Below are positions 8,606 to 16,437 of a DNA stretch of 64,000 nucleotides, piece by piece. Both the position numbers and the translations under genes were made by a program. Each line of letters begins with the position of its first letter. Position 1 is the stretch's first letter. Source of the DNA: Rhodococcus sp. SMB37 (lineage in GTDB: Bacteria; Actinomycetota; Actinomycetes; Mycobacteriales; Mycobacteriaceae); NCBI RefSeq assembly GCF_004345605.1, contig NZ_SLVY01000001.1, positions 496,001 to 560,000 of the forward strand, in the 5' to 3' direction. A model generated the notes under the pieces. The model had not been told where the DNA came from. It ran no database searches and saw only the letters and a program-made list of their open reading frames with translations.

Positions 8606-9544
8606 ATGGCCTCCACTCAGCGTTCGCCCCGCATTGCTGTCGGTCCCCGGCCCGACGACATGTTCGTCCGGGCGGTCGCCAGCGGAGGCGGGATCACCGT
8701 CTCTCTCGACGAGAGTCCCGACGCCCTGATCTGGACCAGCGGCCCGGACACCTTTCCCGCAGCCCTTCCCGAATCGGTGCGCTGGGTGCAGCTGTCTTCT
8801 GCCGGGGTCGAGAACTGGCTCGCGGAGGGCATCATCAAGCGGCACCCGCAGGTGCTGTGGACGTCCGCGGCCGGAGCGTATTCCGCCACGGTCGCCGAAC
8901 ATGCCCTGATGTTGCTGCTCGCTGGTGTGCGGGCGCTCCCCCACCATCTCGCGGCGTCGTCATGGGCGCCCGAAGAGTTCTATCCACATCTGGGCACACT
9001 GCGCGGAGCCACGATCGGCATCATCGGCGCAGGCGGGATCGGACGCGCCCTCATCCCGATGCTCGCGGCGCTCGGCGCTCAGACGCTGGCCGTCAATCGC
9101 AGCGGACGTCCCGTCCCCGGCGCAGTCGAAACCTTCCCAGTAGAGCGAATCGACGAAATCTGGCCGCTCGCAGACCATTTCGTGATCTCGGCAGCGGCCA
9201 CACCGGACACCGAGCAGCTGATCGGCGCGAAGGAGTTGGCCGCGATGAAGCCGACCGCGTGGCTGGTCAACATTGCGCGGGGCAGCCTCATAGACACCGA
9301 CGCGCTGGTCGGCGCCCTGACGGCGGGCACCATCGCGGGTGCCGGACTCGATGTCACCGATCCCGAACCTCTTCCCGTCGGGCATCCCTTATGGTCGCTG
9401 CCGAATGCGATGATCACGCCACACGATTCGAATCCCCCGGCCCTTCGCGTGCCCGCCTACGTGGAACGTGTGGTCGAGAACGTCACGCGGTTCGCGTCGG
9501 GCGTCGAACCTGTCGCGGTGATCGATGTGAGCGCCGGTTACTGA
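8606..9544 (+). CDS. D-isomer-specific 2-hydroxyacid dehydrogenase family protein
   Basis: A 312-residue NAD(P)-dependent dehydrogenase of the D-2-hydroxyacid family (phosphoglycerate/glyoxylate reductase type). The Rossmann motif GIIGAGGIGRALIPM lies near residues 138-152, NIARGSLIDTDAL near 226 includes the catalytic Arg region, DVTDPEPLP carries the family Glu, and the catalytic His is in ITPHDSNP near 276. The 100 N-terminal residues form the substrate domain. The ATG at 8606 is preferred to a GTG at 8570 because family members start with a short strand like SPRIAVGPRP. It follows ectC but its substrate is unknown. Its stop overlaps the convergent polymerase gene by 7 bases. Confidence 0.85.
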   Translation: MASTQRSPRIAVGPRPDDMFVRAVASGGGITVSLDESPDALIWTSGPDTFPAALPESVRWVQLSSAGVENWLAEGIIKRHPQVLWTSAAGAYSATVAEHALMLLLAGVRALPHHLAASSWAPEEFYPHLGTLRGATIGIIGAGGIGRALIPMLAALGAQTLAVNRSGRPVPGAVETFPVERIDEIWPLADHFVISAAATPDTEQLIGAKELAAMKPTAWLVNIARGSLIDTDALVGALTAGTIAGAGLDVTDPEPLPVGHPLWSLPNAMITPHDSNPPALRVPAYVERVVENVTRFASGVEPVAVIDVSAGY

Positions 9545-10503
9545 GATCCGCTCTCCTCCGGTGCGTTTCGCTCGTCCCGATCGGCCCGTTCCAGCAGCCG
9601 ATCGAGCGAGAACGCGTCGTCGTCGATTCCTGCATGCAGATCACCGAGTTCTGCGAATCGGCGGGGGACGGTCTCGATGGTGAAGTCGCGCGGTTCGAGG
9701 TCACCGATCTCGTTCCATCGCACCGGCGCCGAGACTGTTCGTTCCGGAACGCCGCGCACCGAGTACGCGCTCGCGATCGTGTGGTCGCGAGCGTTCTGGT
9801 TGTAGTCGACGAAGACCGCAGTGGGATCCCTGTCCTTGCGCCACCACGCGGTGGTGACATCATCCGGCGTGCGACGCTCGACTTCGCGCGCGAAAGCCAG
9901 TGCAGCCCTGCGCACATCCTCGAATCCCCAGTTCGGCTCGATCCGCACGTAGACGTGCAACCCGCGCCGACCCGAGGTCTTCGGCCACCCCACCGCACCC
10001 AGCTCGTCGAGCACCTCGTGCACCACCGACGCGACGCGGCGCACCTTCCCGAAGTCGCATTCGGGCATCGGGTCGAGATCGATCCGCCACTCGTCGGGCT
10101 TCTCCACATCGGCGCGGCGCGAGTTCCACGGGTGGAATTCCACCGTCGACATCTGTACCGCCCACACGACATCCGCGAGGTGTGTGACGCACAGTTCGTC
10201 GACGTCGCGGTTGTATCGGGGGAAGTGCACACGGACGGTCTGAACCCACTCCGGTGCGCCGCGCGGCAGCCGCTTCTGATGGACCTTGTCACCCTCGAGA
10301 CCATCGGGGAACCGGTGCAGCATGCACGGCCGGTCCCGCAGCGCTCGGACGATGCCGTCTCCCACGGCGATGTAGTACCGGGCCAGGTCGAGCTTGGTGA
10401 CGCCGAGCGCCGGAAAGTAGACACGCTCGGGATGCGATATCCGCACCGTTCGGCCCCCGACGTCCAACTCGACAGCCGTCGACGAACCCTTTGCTGCTCC
10501 CAT
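9538..10503 (-). CDS. stand-alone LigD-type DNA polymerase/primase (PolD family)
   Basis: A 321-residue archaeo-eukaryotic-primase-type polymerase, homologous to the polymerase domain of the bacterial NHEJ ligase LigD but encoded alone, as with mycobacterial PolD/Prim-PolC. Visible marks: SHPERVYFP near the N-terminus, the phosphate-contacting MLHRFPDG and KRLP motifs, the catalytic DLDP (RIDLDPMP, near 140), TSGRRGLHVYVRI, and VFVDYNQNARDHTIASAYSVR near 245. It adds nucleotides, often ribonucleotides, at broken DNA ends. The ATG at 10503 removes an unrelated upstream extension. It is divergent from trpF across about 130 bases, and an ATP-dependent ligase is encoded nearby. Confidence 0.88.
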   Translation of the reverse strand: MGAAKGSSTAVELDVGGRTVRISHPERVYFPALGVTKLDLARYYIAVGDGIVRALRDRPCMLHRFPDGLEGDKVHQKRLPRGAPEWVQTVRVHFPRYNRDVDELCVTHLADVVWAVQMSTVEFHPWNSRRADVEKPDEWRIDLDPMPECDFGKVRRVASVVHEVLDELGAVGWPKTSGRRGLHVYVRIEPNWGFEDVRRAALAFAREVERRTPDDVTTAWWRKDRDPTAVFVDYNQNARDHTIASAYSVRGVPERTVSAPVRWNEIGDLEPRDFTIETVPRRFAELGDLHAGIDDDAFSLDRLLERADRDERNAPEESGSQ

Positions 10504-10632
10504 TCCCCGACTCCCGTCGTCGATCCGCCTCGCAGTCCATGGTCGCCCGTGGCCGCGCTCCGCATACTGCATTCGCCGACATCGAGGAACGCCGGAGTTA
10601 CCGCAGAGCGACGGCGACGTAAGGTTCAGTGC

Positions 10633-11238
10633 ATGTTCGTCAAGATCTGCGGCCTCCGGGAGCCCGAGCACGTTGCGGCAGCCGTCTCGGCCGGCGCCGA
10701 CGCCATCGGGTTCGTCCTGACGGAGAGCCCCCGGAAGGTCACCCCGGAACGCGCGGCCGAACTGGCCGCCGGAGTACCCGAGAACGTACTCACCGTCGGC
10801 GTGTTCGCCGGACAATCGGTCGCGGAGGTGCGGGCACTCGCCGACATATCCGGGATCCGAGCGATCCAGCTGCACGGCAACTACCCGGCGGAGTCCTTCG
10901 CCGCGCTCGCAGAGCACCCCGCTCGGCTGATCCGCGCAGTGGGGGCCGACACCGCCCAGCCATTGACTGCCGGTGCATTCGGCGAGGACCTGCTGCTGGT
11001 GGACGCACCGAAACCGGGCAGTGGTGAATCATGGGACCCTGCGGTATTGCCGTCACTGCCCACCGGGCGCTGGCTGCTGGCCGGTGGCCTGTACCCAGAT
11101 ACCGTCGCCGCGGCCATCACTGCGGTCCGCCCCTGGGGTGTCGACGTCTCGAGCGGTGTCGAAGTATCGCGCGGGGTGAAGGATTGCGACGCGATCCGCC
11201 GATTCGTCGCCGCCGCCAAGAGCTCCGGCCCGCACTGA
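10633..11238 (+). CDS. trpF: phosphoribosylanthranilate isomerase
   Basis: TrpF converts N-(5'-phosphoribosyl)anthranilate to CdRP in tryptophan synthesis. The 201-residue (beta/alpha)8 protein has the catalytic Cys in MFVKICGLRE (residue 6), the catalytic Asp region LLVDAPKPG near 122, IQLHGNY near 78, and the phosphate-binding LAGGLYPDTV and GVDVSSGVE near 155-180. The gene stands alone among DNA-repair genes, with no other trp gene in the window. Many actinobacteria lack trpF and use the dual-function PriA instead, so its presence is notable. ATG start near the 5' end of the frame that encodes the fold. Confidence 0.92.
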   Translation: MFVKICGLREPEHVAAAVSAGADAIGFVLTESPRKVTPERAAELAAGVPENVLTVGVFAGQSVAEVRALADISGIRAIQLHGNYPAESFAALAEHPARLIRAVGADTAQPLTAGAFGEDLLLVDAPKPGSGESWDPAVLPSLPTGRWLLAGGLYPDTVAAAITAVRPWGVDVSSGVEVSRGVKDCDAIRRFVAAAKSSGPH

Positions 11239-11289
11239 TACGCGCGGCATTCTCCGACATCGAGAACCGTCCGGCGATACCGTCGAACC

Positions 11290-12828
11290 GTGTTGTTCAC
11301 CCAGGTGGTCGAGACGTCCGCAGCGGTTGCCGCGACCCGGTCGAGGAAGATCAAGACGGCTGCCCTGCGAGCCCTGCTGGCACAGGCGACTCCCGATGAG
11401 GTCGAGCCTGTGGTGTCGTGGCTGTCCGGTGTACTTCCGCAAGGGCGCATCGGCGTCGGGTACCGCACCCTGGCAGCGTTGCAGGCAGCGCCCGCCGACG
11501 ATCCGACTCTGACAGTGACGGAGGTCGGCACACTCGTCGACCGGATCGCAGACCTGTCCGGCCCAGGATCGACCGGACTGAGAAAGGAACTGCTGTCCGA
11601 CCTGTTCACCCGCGCAACCGCGTACGAACAGGCCTTCCTGGTGCAGTTGCTCGGTGGAGAGCTCCGACAGGGCGCGCTCGAAGGCGTCATGACCGACGCC
11701 GTGGCGGCCACCGCGGAGCTGCCGGCCGACGCCGTGCGACGCGCGGTGATGCTCTCGGGGCAGCTTCCCCGCGCGGCAGTCGCCGCGTTCACCGGTGGGC
11801 TCGACGCCCTCTCCGAGTTCCGGCTAGAGCTCGGGCGTCCGGTCCGGCCGATGCTCGCCGTACCCGCCGAGTCGGTCGAATCTGCACTCGACGAGTTCGC
11901 CGGCGACTGTAGCGTCGAGTACAAGCTCGACGGCGCGCGCATCCAGGTGCATCGCAGCGGCGACTCGGTATGGGTGTTCACTCGGACTCTGCGCGAGATC
12001 ACCTCGTCGGTACCCGAACTCGTCGAGCTCGTTGCAGGCCTGCCCTGCCGCAGTGTCGTGTTGGACGGCGAGACGCTCGCCCTCACCGATTCCGGGCGTC
12101 CCCGGCCGTTCCAGGAAACCATGAGCCGTTTCGGAGCGAGCACCGCGCGAGAGCTGCTCCTCCGTCCGTATTTCTTCGACTGCCTTCATCTCGACGGCGC
12201 CGATCTGCTCGATCTCCCACTGTCCGAACGTCTTACCTCCCTCGAGCGTGTCGCGGGTGCGCATCGGATTCCGGCGGTGGTGTCGCCGGACCCGGCCGCA
12301 GCGCGCGCCCACTTCGATGCCGCGCTCGAGCACGGCCACGAGGGCATCATGGTCAAGTCCCTGTCGTCGCCGTATCTGGCCGGCCGCCGAGGGCATGCGT
12401 GGCAGAAGATCAAACCCGAGCACACCCTCGACCTCATCGTCCTGGCCGCCGAATGGGGCTACGGGCGCCGCACCGGGTTCTTGTCCAACCTGCACCTCGG
12501 CGCCCGCGACCCCGACGGCGGTCCCCCGATCATGGTCGGTAAGACCTTCAAGGGCCTGACCGACGAACTGCTGCGATGGCAGACCACTCGGTTTCCGGAC
12601 TTCGAATCCCACCGTGACCACCACACCGTGTACCTACGACCGGAGTTGGTCGTGGAGATCGAACTCGATGGTGTGCAGGCCAGCACCCGCTATCCGGGTG
12701 GTGTCGCATTGCGCTTCGCCCGGGTTCTGCGCTATCGACCCGACAAGTCTCCTGCTGACGCCGACAGTATCGACGCGGTCCGAAGCCTACTCCCCGCCCG
12801 AGGAACGAACACGACAACGCAGGAATAA
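11290..12828 (+). CDS. ligB: ATP-dependent DNA ligase (LigB type)
   Basis: A 512-residue ATP-dependent DNA ligase like mycobacterial LigB. The N-terminal ~185 residues form the helical DNA-binding domain of eukaryotic ligase I-type enzymes. The adenylated lysine is Lys212 in VEYKLDGARIQVHR, followed by motif III (VFTRTLREITSSVPE), motif IV (EGIMVKSL near 355) and motif V (AWQKIKPEHTLDLIVLAAE near 377), then an OB-fold. Start is GTG 11290, 51 bases after trpF; it matches the length and first residues of LigB homologues. It seals nicks; the nearby PolD-like gene suggests a shared DNA-repair context, which is inference. Confidence 0.92.
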   Translation: MLFTQVVETSAAVAATRSRKIKTAALRALLAQATPDEVEPVVSWLSGVLPQGRIGVGYRTLAALQAAPADDPTLTVTEVGTLVDRIADLSGPGSTGLRKELLSDLFTRATAYEQAFLVQLLGGELRQGALEGVMTDAVAATAELPADAVRRAVMLSGQLPRAAVAAFTGGLDALSEFRLELGRPVRPMLAVPAESVESALDEFAGDCSVEYKLDGARIQVHRSGDSVWVFTRTLREITSSVPELVELVAGLPCRSVVLDGETLALTDSGRPRPFQETMSRFGASTARELLLRPYFFDCLHLDGADLLDLPLSERLTSLERVAGAHRIPAVVSPDPAAARAHFDAALEHGHEGIMVKSLSSPYLAGRRGHAWQKIKPEHTLDLIVLAAEWGYGRRTGFLSNLHLGARDPDGGPPIMVGKTFKGLTDELLRWQTTRFPDFESHRDHHTVYLRPELVVEIELDGVQASTRYPGGVALRFARVLRYRPDKSPADADSIDAVRSLLPARGTNTTTQE

Positions 12829-12852
12829 CATGGAGGCCGCGAAGGAGGGCCT

Positions 12853-13695
12853 GTGTTCGGTACCCGAGAGTCGACGGTGACGAACCCGTCCGAGGAGTTG
12901 CATGCGCTCGTGGAGGGGCGACGCGTCGCCGTCCTCACCGGAGCCGGGGTGTCGACGGATTCCGGGATCCCCGATTACCGGGGCCCCGATTCACCGCCGC
13001 GCAATCCGATGACGTTCCAGCAATTCGTGGGCGATCCGGTCTTCCGCCAGCGCTACTGGGCGCGCAACCACATCGGCTGGCGACACATGGATGCAGCACG
13101 ACCGAATGCCGGTCACCGCGCTGTCGCCTCGCTCGAACGGAAGGGAACCGTCCTCGGCGTCATCACTCAGAACGTCGACCTGCTGCACACGAAAGCGGGA
13201 AGCCGTCGAGTGATCGACCTGCACGGCTCGTACGCTCAGGTGCGGTGCCTTACGTGCGAGAACCGCATCTCACGGTTCACGCTGCACGAACGGTTGTCGG
13301 CAGCGAACCCGGGCTTCGCGGAGCGCGCACATAACGTCACCGGGCTCGAGGTCGCGCCCGATGCCGACGCCGTCGTCACCGACACCAGTGATTTCGTCGT
13401 CGTCGATTGCGACCGGTGCGGCGGGATGCTCAAACCCGACATCGTGTACTTCGGTGAGATCGTGCCGCGTTCCCGGGTCGACGCGGCCTTCGAATTGGTG
13501 GACGAGGCGGATGTGCTTCTCGTAGCAGGGAGTTCACTGGCCGTGCAGTCGGGGTTGCGTTTCGTCCGTCGCGCGGTCGCACGGGATATCCCGGTCGCGA
13601 TCGTGAACCGCGGCCCGAGTCGCGGAGACACCCACGCGACGGTGAAGGTCGATGCGGGCACCTCCGAGATGCTCGGCGCACTCGCCGGATCATGA
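12853..13695 (+). CDS. Sir2-family NAD-dependent protein deacylase
   Basis: A 280-residue sirtuin. The NAD loop [16 protein letters not shown] sits at residues 29-44, QNVDLLH at 106-112, the catalytic His124 is in DLHGSY, and a zinc site is formed by CLTC (132/135) and CDRCG (about 187/190). [10 protein letters not shown] and [10 protein letters not shown] complete the Rossmann fold. It removes acyl groups from lysines using NAD. GTG 12853 is chosen because AAGGAGG lies just before it; a GTG eight codons later is an alternative. It is 24 bases after ligB and probably in the same transcript. Its stop is directly adjacent to the end of a degraded methyltransferase gene on the other strand. Confidence 0.9.
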   Translation: MFGTRESTVTNPSEELHALVEGRRVAVLTGAGVSTDSGIPDYRGPDSPPRNPMTFQQFVGDPVFRQRYWARNHIGWRHMDAARPNAGHRAVASLERKGTVLGVITQNVDLLHTKAGSRRVIDLHGSYAQVRCLTCENRISRFTLHERLSAANPGFAERAHNVTGLEVAPDADAVVTDTSDFVVVDCDRCGGMLKPDIVYFGEIVPRSRVDAAFELVDEADVLLVAGSSLAVQSGLRFVRRAVARDIPVAIVNRGPSRGDTHATVKVDAGTSEMLGALAGS

Positions 13696-13860
13696 CTTGC
13701 GCGCGACGTAGTAGAGGTTGAACGGCTCGGTCTCGACCTCGTGGACCGCCACGTCGGTGAAGCCGGCCTCTGCCAGCGTCGACGTGGCCTTCTGCCTACC
13801 CCATCCGGCGCCCAGCCCGGCTCCGTTCAGTACGAGGGAGAGACACCGGCAGCAATGGAG
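13690..13860 (-). pseudogene. C-terminal remnant of a SAM-dependent methyltransferase
   Basis: Reading the minus strand from about 13860 to the TGA at 13690-13692 gives a typical methyltransferase tail: [18 protein letters not shown], then [19 protein letters not shown], then YYVARKS. This matches the C-terminus of the class I regulator-like methyltransferases, in which an MHC...VSLAL segment precedes GAGLG. Here upstream homology stops at an in-frame TGA near 13866, exactly where the toxin-antitoxin segment begins. Only about 50 of an expected 340-370 codons remain, and no start codon exists, so this is a fossil gene. Confidence 0.75.
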
Positions 13861-13897
13861 GAGCCATCATGAGAGGGTGATAGCAGGTGCAGTGGGG

Positions 13898-14071
13898 TTG
13901 CCATCATTGATTGCATTTGAGACCGAGGCGGTAAAACCGCCCGAGCGGATCAAGCTCGGCACGCTACTCGCGGGCGTCATCAGCGAGGAGAACCGGCTCA
14001 CCGAGGACGAGCAGGCCGCCTACTTCGGCCGCAGCAAGGCGCCCCACGAACCGATGGTGTTCGGCCAGTGA
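13898..14071 (+). CDS. FitA/VapB-type antitoxin, shortened
   Basis: A 57-codon frame, possibly starting at TTG 13898, that ends GTGA-overlapped with the toxin gene. The part from AVKPPERIKLGTLLAG to the end, including RLTEDEQAAYFGRSKAPHEP, resembles the toxin-binding C-terminus of FitA-like antitoxins. The expected N-terminal ribbon-helix-helix DNA-binding segment (about 35 residues) is missing; only a few residues similar to the family start (MPSL) precede the C-terminal part. It may still neutralise the toxin but should not bind an operator. The frame is open further upstream, so the start is uncertain. Confidence 0.55.
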   Translation: MPSLIAFETEAVKPPERIKLGTLLAGVISEENRLTEDEQAAYFGRSKAPHEPMVFGQ

Positions 14072-14484
14072 TCATCCTGGACACCAACGTCAGCAGCGAG
14101 TCCACCACCAAAGCCCCGGACGAGCGGGTGACAACGTGGCTGGATGCCCAGGCCAGCGAGACCCTGTATCTGTCGGCGGTCACCGTTGGCGAACTCCGGT
14201 ACGGCATCGCGACGATGCCCGCGGGCCGCCGCCGCGACGAGTACACAGATTGGCTGGAGAACTACACCGTGCCCGCGTTCACCGGCCGCATCCTGGCATA
14301 CGACCTGGACGCCACCGCGGAATATGCCCGCCTGATGTCGCAGGCCCGCGCTGCAGAGCCCGCCATCGCCATCGCCGACGGGATGATTGCCGCGACGGCG
14401 GCTGCTGCCGGCTTCACCGTCGCCACCCGCGACCGGTCGCCGTTCGAGGCCGCCGGAGTACCCACTATCGACCCGTGGCAATAG
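14068..14484 (+). CDS. PIN-domain toxin (FitB/VapC family)
   Basis: A complete 138-residue PIN-domain ribonuclease, the toxin of a type II toxin-antitoxin pair. The acidic metal ligands are visible: Asp5 in MIILDTNV, Glu in TVGELRYGI near 43, Asp in IADGMIAATA near 105, and Asp in VATRDRSPFE near 123. The end, GVPTIDPW, is also typical. GTG start at 14068 overlaps the antitoxin stop by four bases, showing translational coupling. VapC/FitB toxins cut tRNA or other RNA; the target here is unknown. The module lies between fragments of unrelated genes, consistent with acquisition by transfer. Confidence 0.85.
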   Translation: MIILDTNVSSESTTKAPDERVTTWLDAQASETLYLSAVTVGELRYGIATMPAGRRRDEYTDWLENYTVPAFTGRILAYDLDATAEYARLMSQARAAEPAIAIADGMIAATAAAAGFTVATRDRSPFEAAGVPTIDPWQ

Positions 14485-14537
14485 TCCACGGCCACACGTC
14501 GGTCGGAAGCAACTTCCGCGGCACAGGGCACCGGACC

Positions 14538-15053
14538 TCAGGGTGCACGACTGGTCGAGGGATCGACTACATCACCACGTTCAGGGAGCAGACGTGCAGG
14601 GAGCAGCGGCAGCCGCACGTCGGGCGTGGAGATCCGACCCCGCGCATGAAGAACCGCCTTGATGAGCGTCGGGTTGGGTTGGGACATCAGCGTGCATGCC
14701 GGCCCGACGAGCCGATTACCCGATTCCCGCGCCCGCACACAATCTCCACCGCTCCACAACTGGTACAGCTCCACGAACTCGCGCGTGTAGACGTTCGCGG
14801 TTGCCAGGATCGCTCCGTCGGCACCCATCGCCAGCAAGGGCGAGACCAGCGTGTCTTCACCGGCGAGGATCGAGAACGAATCCGAAGACTCCGCGAGCAA
14901 GTGCGCGGTGTCGGTATCCACCGATCCCACCGCCTGCTTGATCCCGACGATCCGGGGATGCTCCGACAACCGCACGATCGACTCCCAGCCCAAATGCTGC
15001 CCGGTGCGGTACGGCACGTTGTACAAGATCACAGGCACGGGCTGCGCTCGGCG
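14538..15053 (-). pseudogene. dihydrodipicolinate synthase (DapA) family, C-terminal half only
   Basis: The minus-strand frame from about 15053 to TGA at 14538 encodes the second half of a DapA/N-acetylneuraminate-lyase family aldolase: VPVILYNVPYRTG (with the catalytic Tyr), VGIKQAVGSVDTD (with the Schiff-base Lys), SILAGEDTLVSPLLAMGADG and NPTLIKAVLHARG. The preceding ~130 residues of the barrel are absent; upstream the sequence runs straight into a LysR fragment on the opposite strand. Any start would give an unrelated N-terminal peptide, so the gene is dead. Confidence 0.8.
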
Positions 15054-15061
15054 ACGTACAC

Positions 15062-15327
15062 GAAGTGCGCTACGACTCTCGGTTCGGACGGGCGGATGTA
15101 GAGTGCTCGGTCTGGTTGCGACCGGAGCCGGTGCCGCGCTGGTACCACAACTCGGCGCCATCGACGTCCCGCCCGGAGTTGTGCTCACAGCTCTCCCGAT
15201 CGGGAGACGGACCCGCATCGCATACCGCTCAGGCAGCAAGGGCCGACCGGTCTTTGCGGCAGTGAGCACCGAACTGCATCGTGCGGCCGCACCTTTTCGC
15301 GGGCGCGCCGGGAACCCATCGACCTAG
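15062..15327 (+). pseudogene. LysR-family regulator, C-terminal remnant
   Basis: Plus-strand coding for the end of a LysR substrate-binding domain: LGLVATGAGAALVPQL, then GVVLTALPIGRRTRIAYR, then a closing helix around VSTELHRAA. A preceding stretch (EVRYDSRFG, 15062-15088) looks like the upstream beta-strand but is in another frame, so a frameshift near 15098-15103 is likely as well. The helix-turn-helix and about two thirds of the protein are missing. Its stop overlaps the proB stop from the other strand. Confidence 0.7.
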
Positions 15328-16424
15328 ATTCGCACCAGATCGTCGGCATGCACGACCGGCCGCTGCAGATCCTGAGGCAGCTGTCGCGTGGAGAATCCGA
15401 TCATGAAGTCGAGCTCACTCGGTTCGTAGGCCACGACGCCACGCGCAACAGTGCGTTCATCCGGGCCCACAAGCGCGACAACGTCGCCCGCATGGAAGCT
15501 GCCGCTCATACCCGTAACGCCTGCCGCGAGTAGCGACCTGCGTCGTTCGACGATGGCACGCACTGCACCCGCATCCAGGTGCAAGGTGCCGACGGTGTCG
15601 GCCGCGTGCCGAACCCAGAAGTGGCGGGCCGACATTCGCTCGGGACGTGCAGCGAACGCGGTGCCCACATCGGCAGCGCTCAATGCCCGTGCGGCATCCG
15701 ACGCGGCAGCCAGCAGCACCGGCACCCCGGAGTCGGCCGCGAGTCTGGCCGCGGAGAGTTTGGTCGCCATCCCCCCGGTTCCGAGTGCACCGCCCGAGCC
15801 GGCCACAACGCCGTCGAGATCTTCCGGGCTCGTGACCTCCGGGATCAAGGTCGCTCCCCCATTGCGCGGATCGCCGTCGTAGAGCCCGTCGACATCAGAG
15901 AGGAGCACGAGTGCATCCGCGCCGGTGAGGTGCGATACGAGCGCGGCGAGGCGGTCGTTGTCGCCGAAGCGCAGCTCGACCGTCGCGACGGTGTCGTTCT
16001 CGTTGACCACCGGCACTGCGCCCAGTGAGCGGAGGCGGTCGAGGGTGCGCTGCGCGTTGCGATGCTGGGTCCGCCGGGCGATGTCGTCGGCGGTGAGGAG
16101 CACCTGACCGACGGTGCGGTCGTACCGGGCGAACGACGTCCCCCACGCGTGCGCGAGCGCAAGCTGTCCCACACTCGCGGCCGCCTGCTTGGTGGCGAGG
16201 TCGCGTGGTCGCGTGGTCAGACCGAGCGGTGCCAGCCCGGCACCGACTGCACCCGACGACACCACAGTGACGTTCGAGCCGGCCCTCATGCGCCCTTCGA
16301 TGGCGTCGACGAGTTGATCGAGGCGTTCACGGTCGAGACCGCCGGCCAGACTCGTGATTGCCGACGATCCGATCTTGACGACAATGCTGCGTGCGGAAGC
16401 GATGACCCCGCGGGTGTCGCTCAC
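15324..16424 (-). CDS. proB: glutamate 5-kinase
   Basis: ProB phosphorylates glutamate to gamma-glutamyl phosphate, the first step of proline synthesis. It has 366 residues. The amino-acid kinase domain shows VVKIGSSAI near 12, [10 protein letters not shown] near 50, NENDTV near 145 and [13 protein letters not shown] near 173; [15 protein letters not shown] near 220 contacts ATP. The last 80 residues form a PUA domain ([24 protein letters not shown]). GTG 16424 is preceded by a GGAG ribosome-binding site and lies 13 bases after the obg stop, so the two are one operon, as in M. tuberculosis. Confidence 0.95.
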   Translation of the reverse strand: MSDTRGVIASARSIVVKIGSSAITSLAGGLDRERLDQLVDAIEGRMRAGSNVTVVSSGAVGAGLAPLGLTTRPRDLATKQAAASVGQLALAHAWGTSFARYDRTVGQVLLTADDIARRTQHRNAQRTLDRLRSLGAVPVVNENDTVATVELRFGDNDRLAALVSHLTGADALVLLSDVDGLYDGDPRNGGATLIPEVTSPEDLDGVVAGSGGALGTGGMATKLSAARLAADSGVPVLLAAASDAARALSAADVGTAFAARPERMSARHFWVRHAADTVGTLHLDAGAVRAIVERRRSLLAAGVTGMSGSFHAGDVVALVGPDERTVARGVVAYEPSELDFMIGFSTRQLPQDLQRPVVHADDLVRI

Positions 16425-16437
16425 TGTTCTCCTCGGT

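Noticed and set aside
8857-10632. Upstream extension of the trpF frame
   Set aside because: The frame happens to stay open through the dehydrogenase and polymerase genes; the TrpF fold starts at 10633 with MFVKICGL.
11283-11300. SOS-box-like TCGAAC...GTTC before ligB
   Set aside because: The spacer is six bases instead of four and the second half-site is incomplete.
12830-12880. A 16-codon mini-ORF (ATG 12830) upstream of the sirtuin gene
   Set aside because: It overlaps the sirtuin start, has no conserved content and its ribosome-binding region is better explained as that of the sirtuin.
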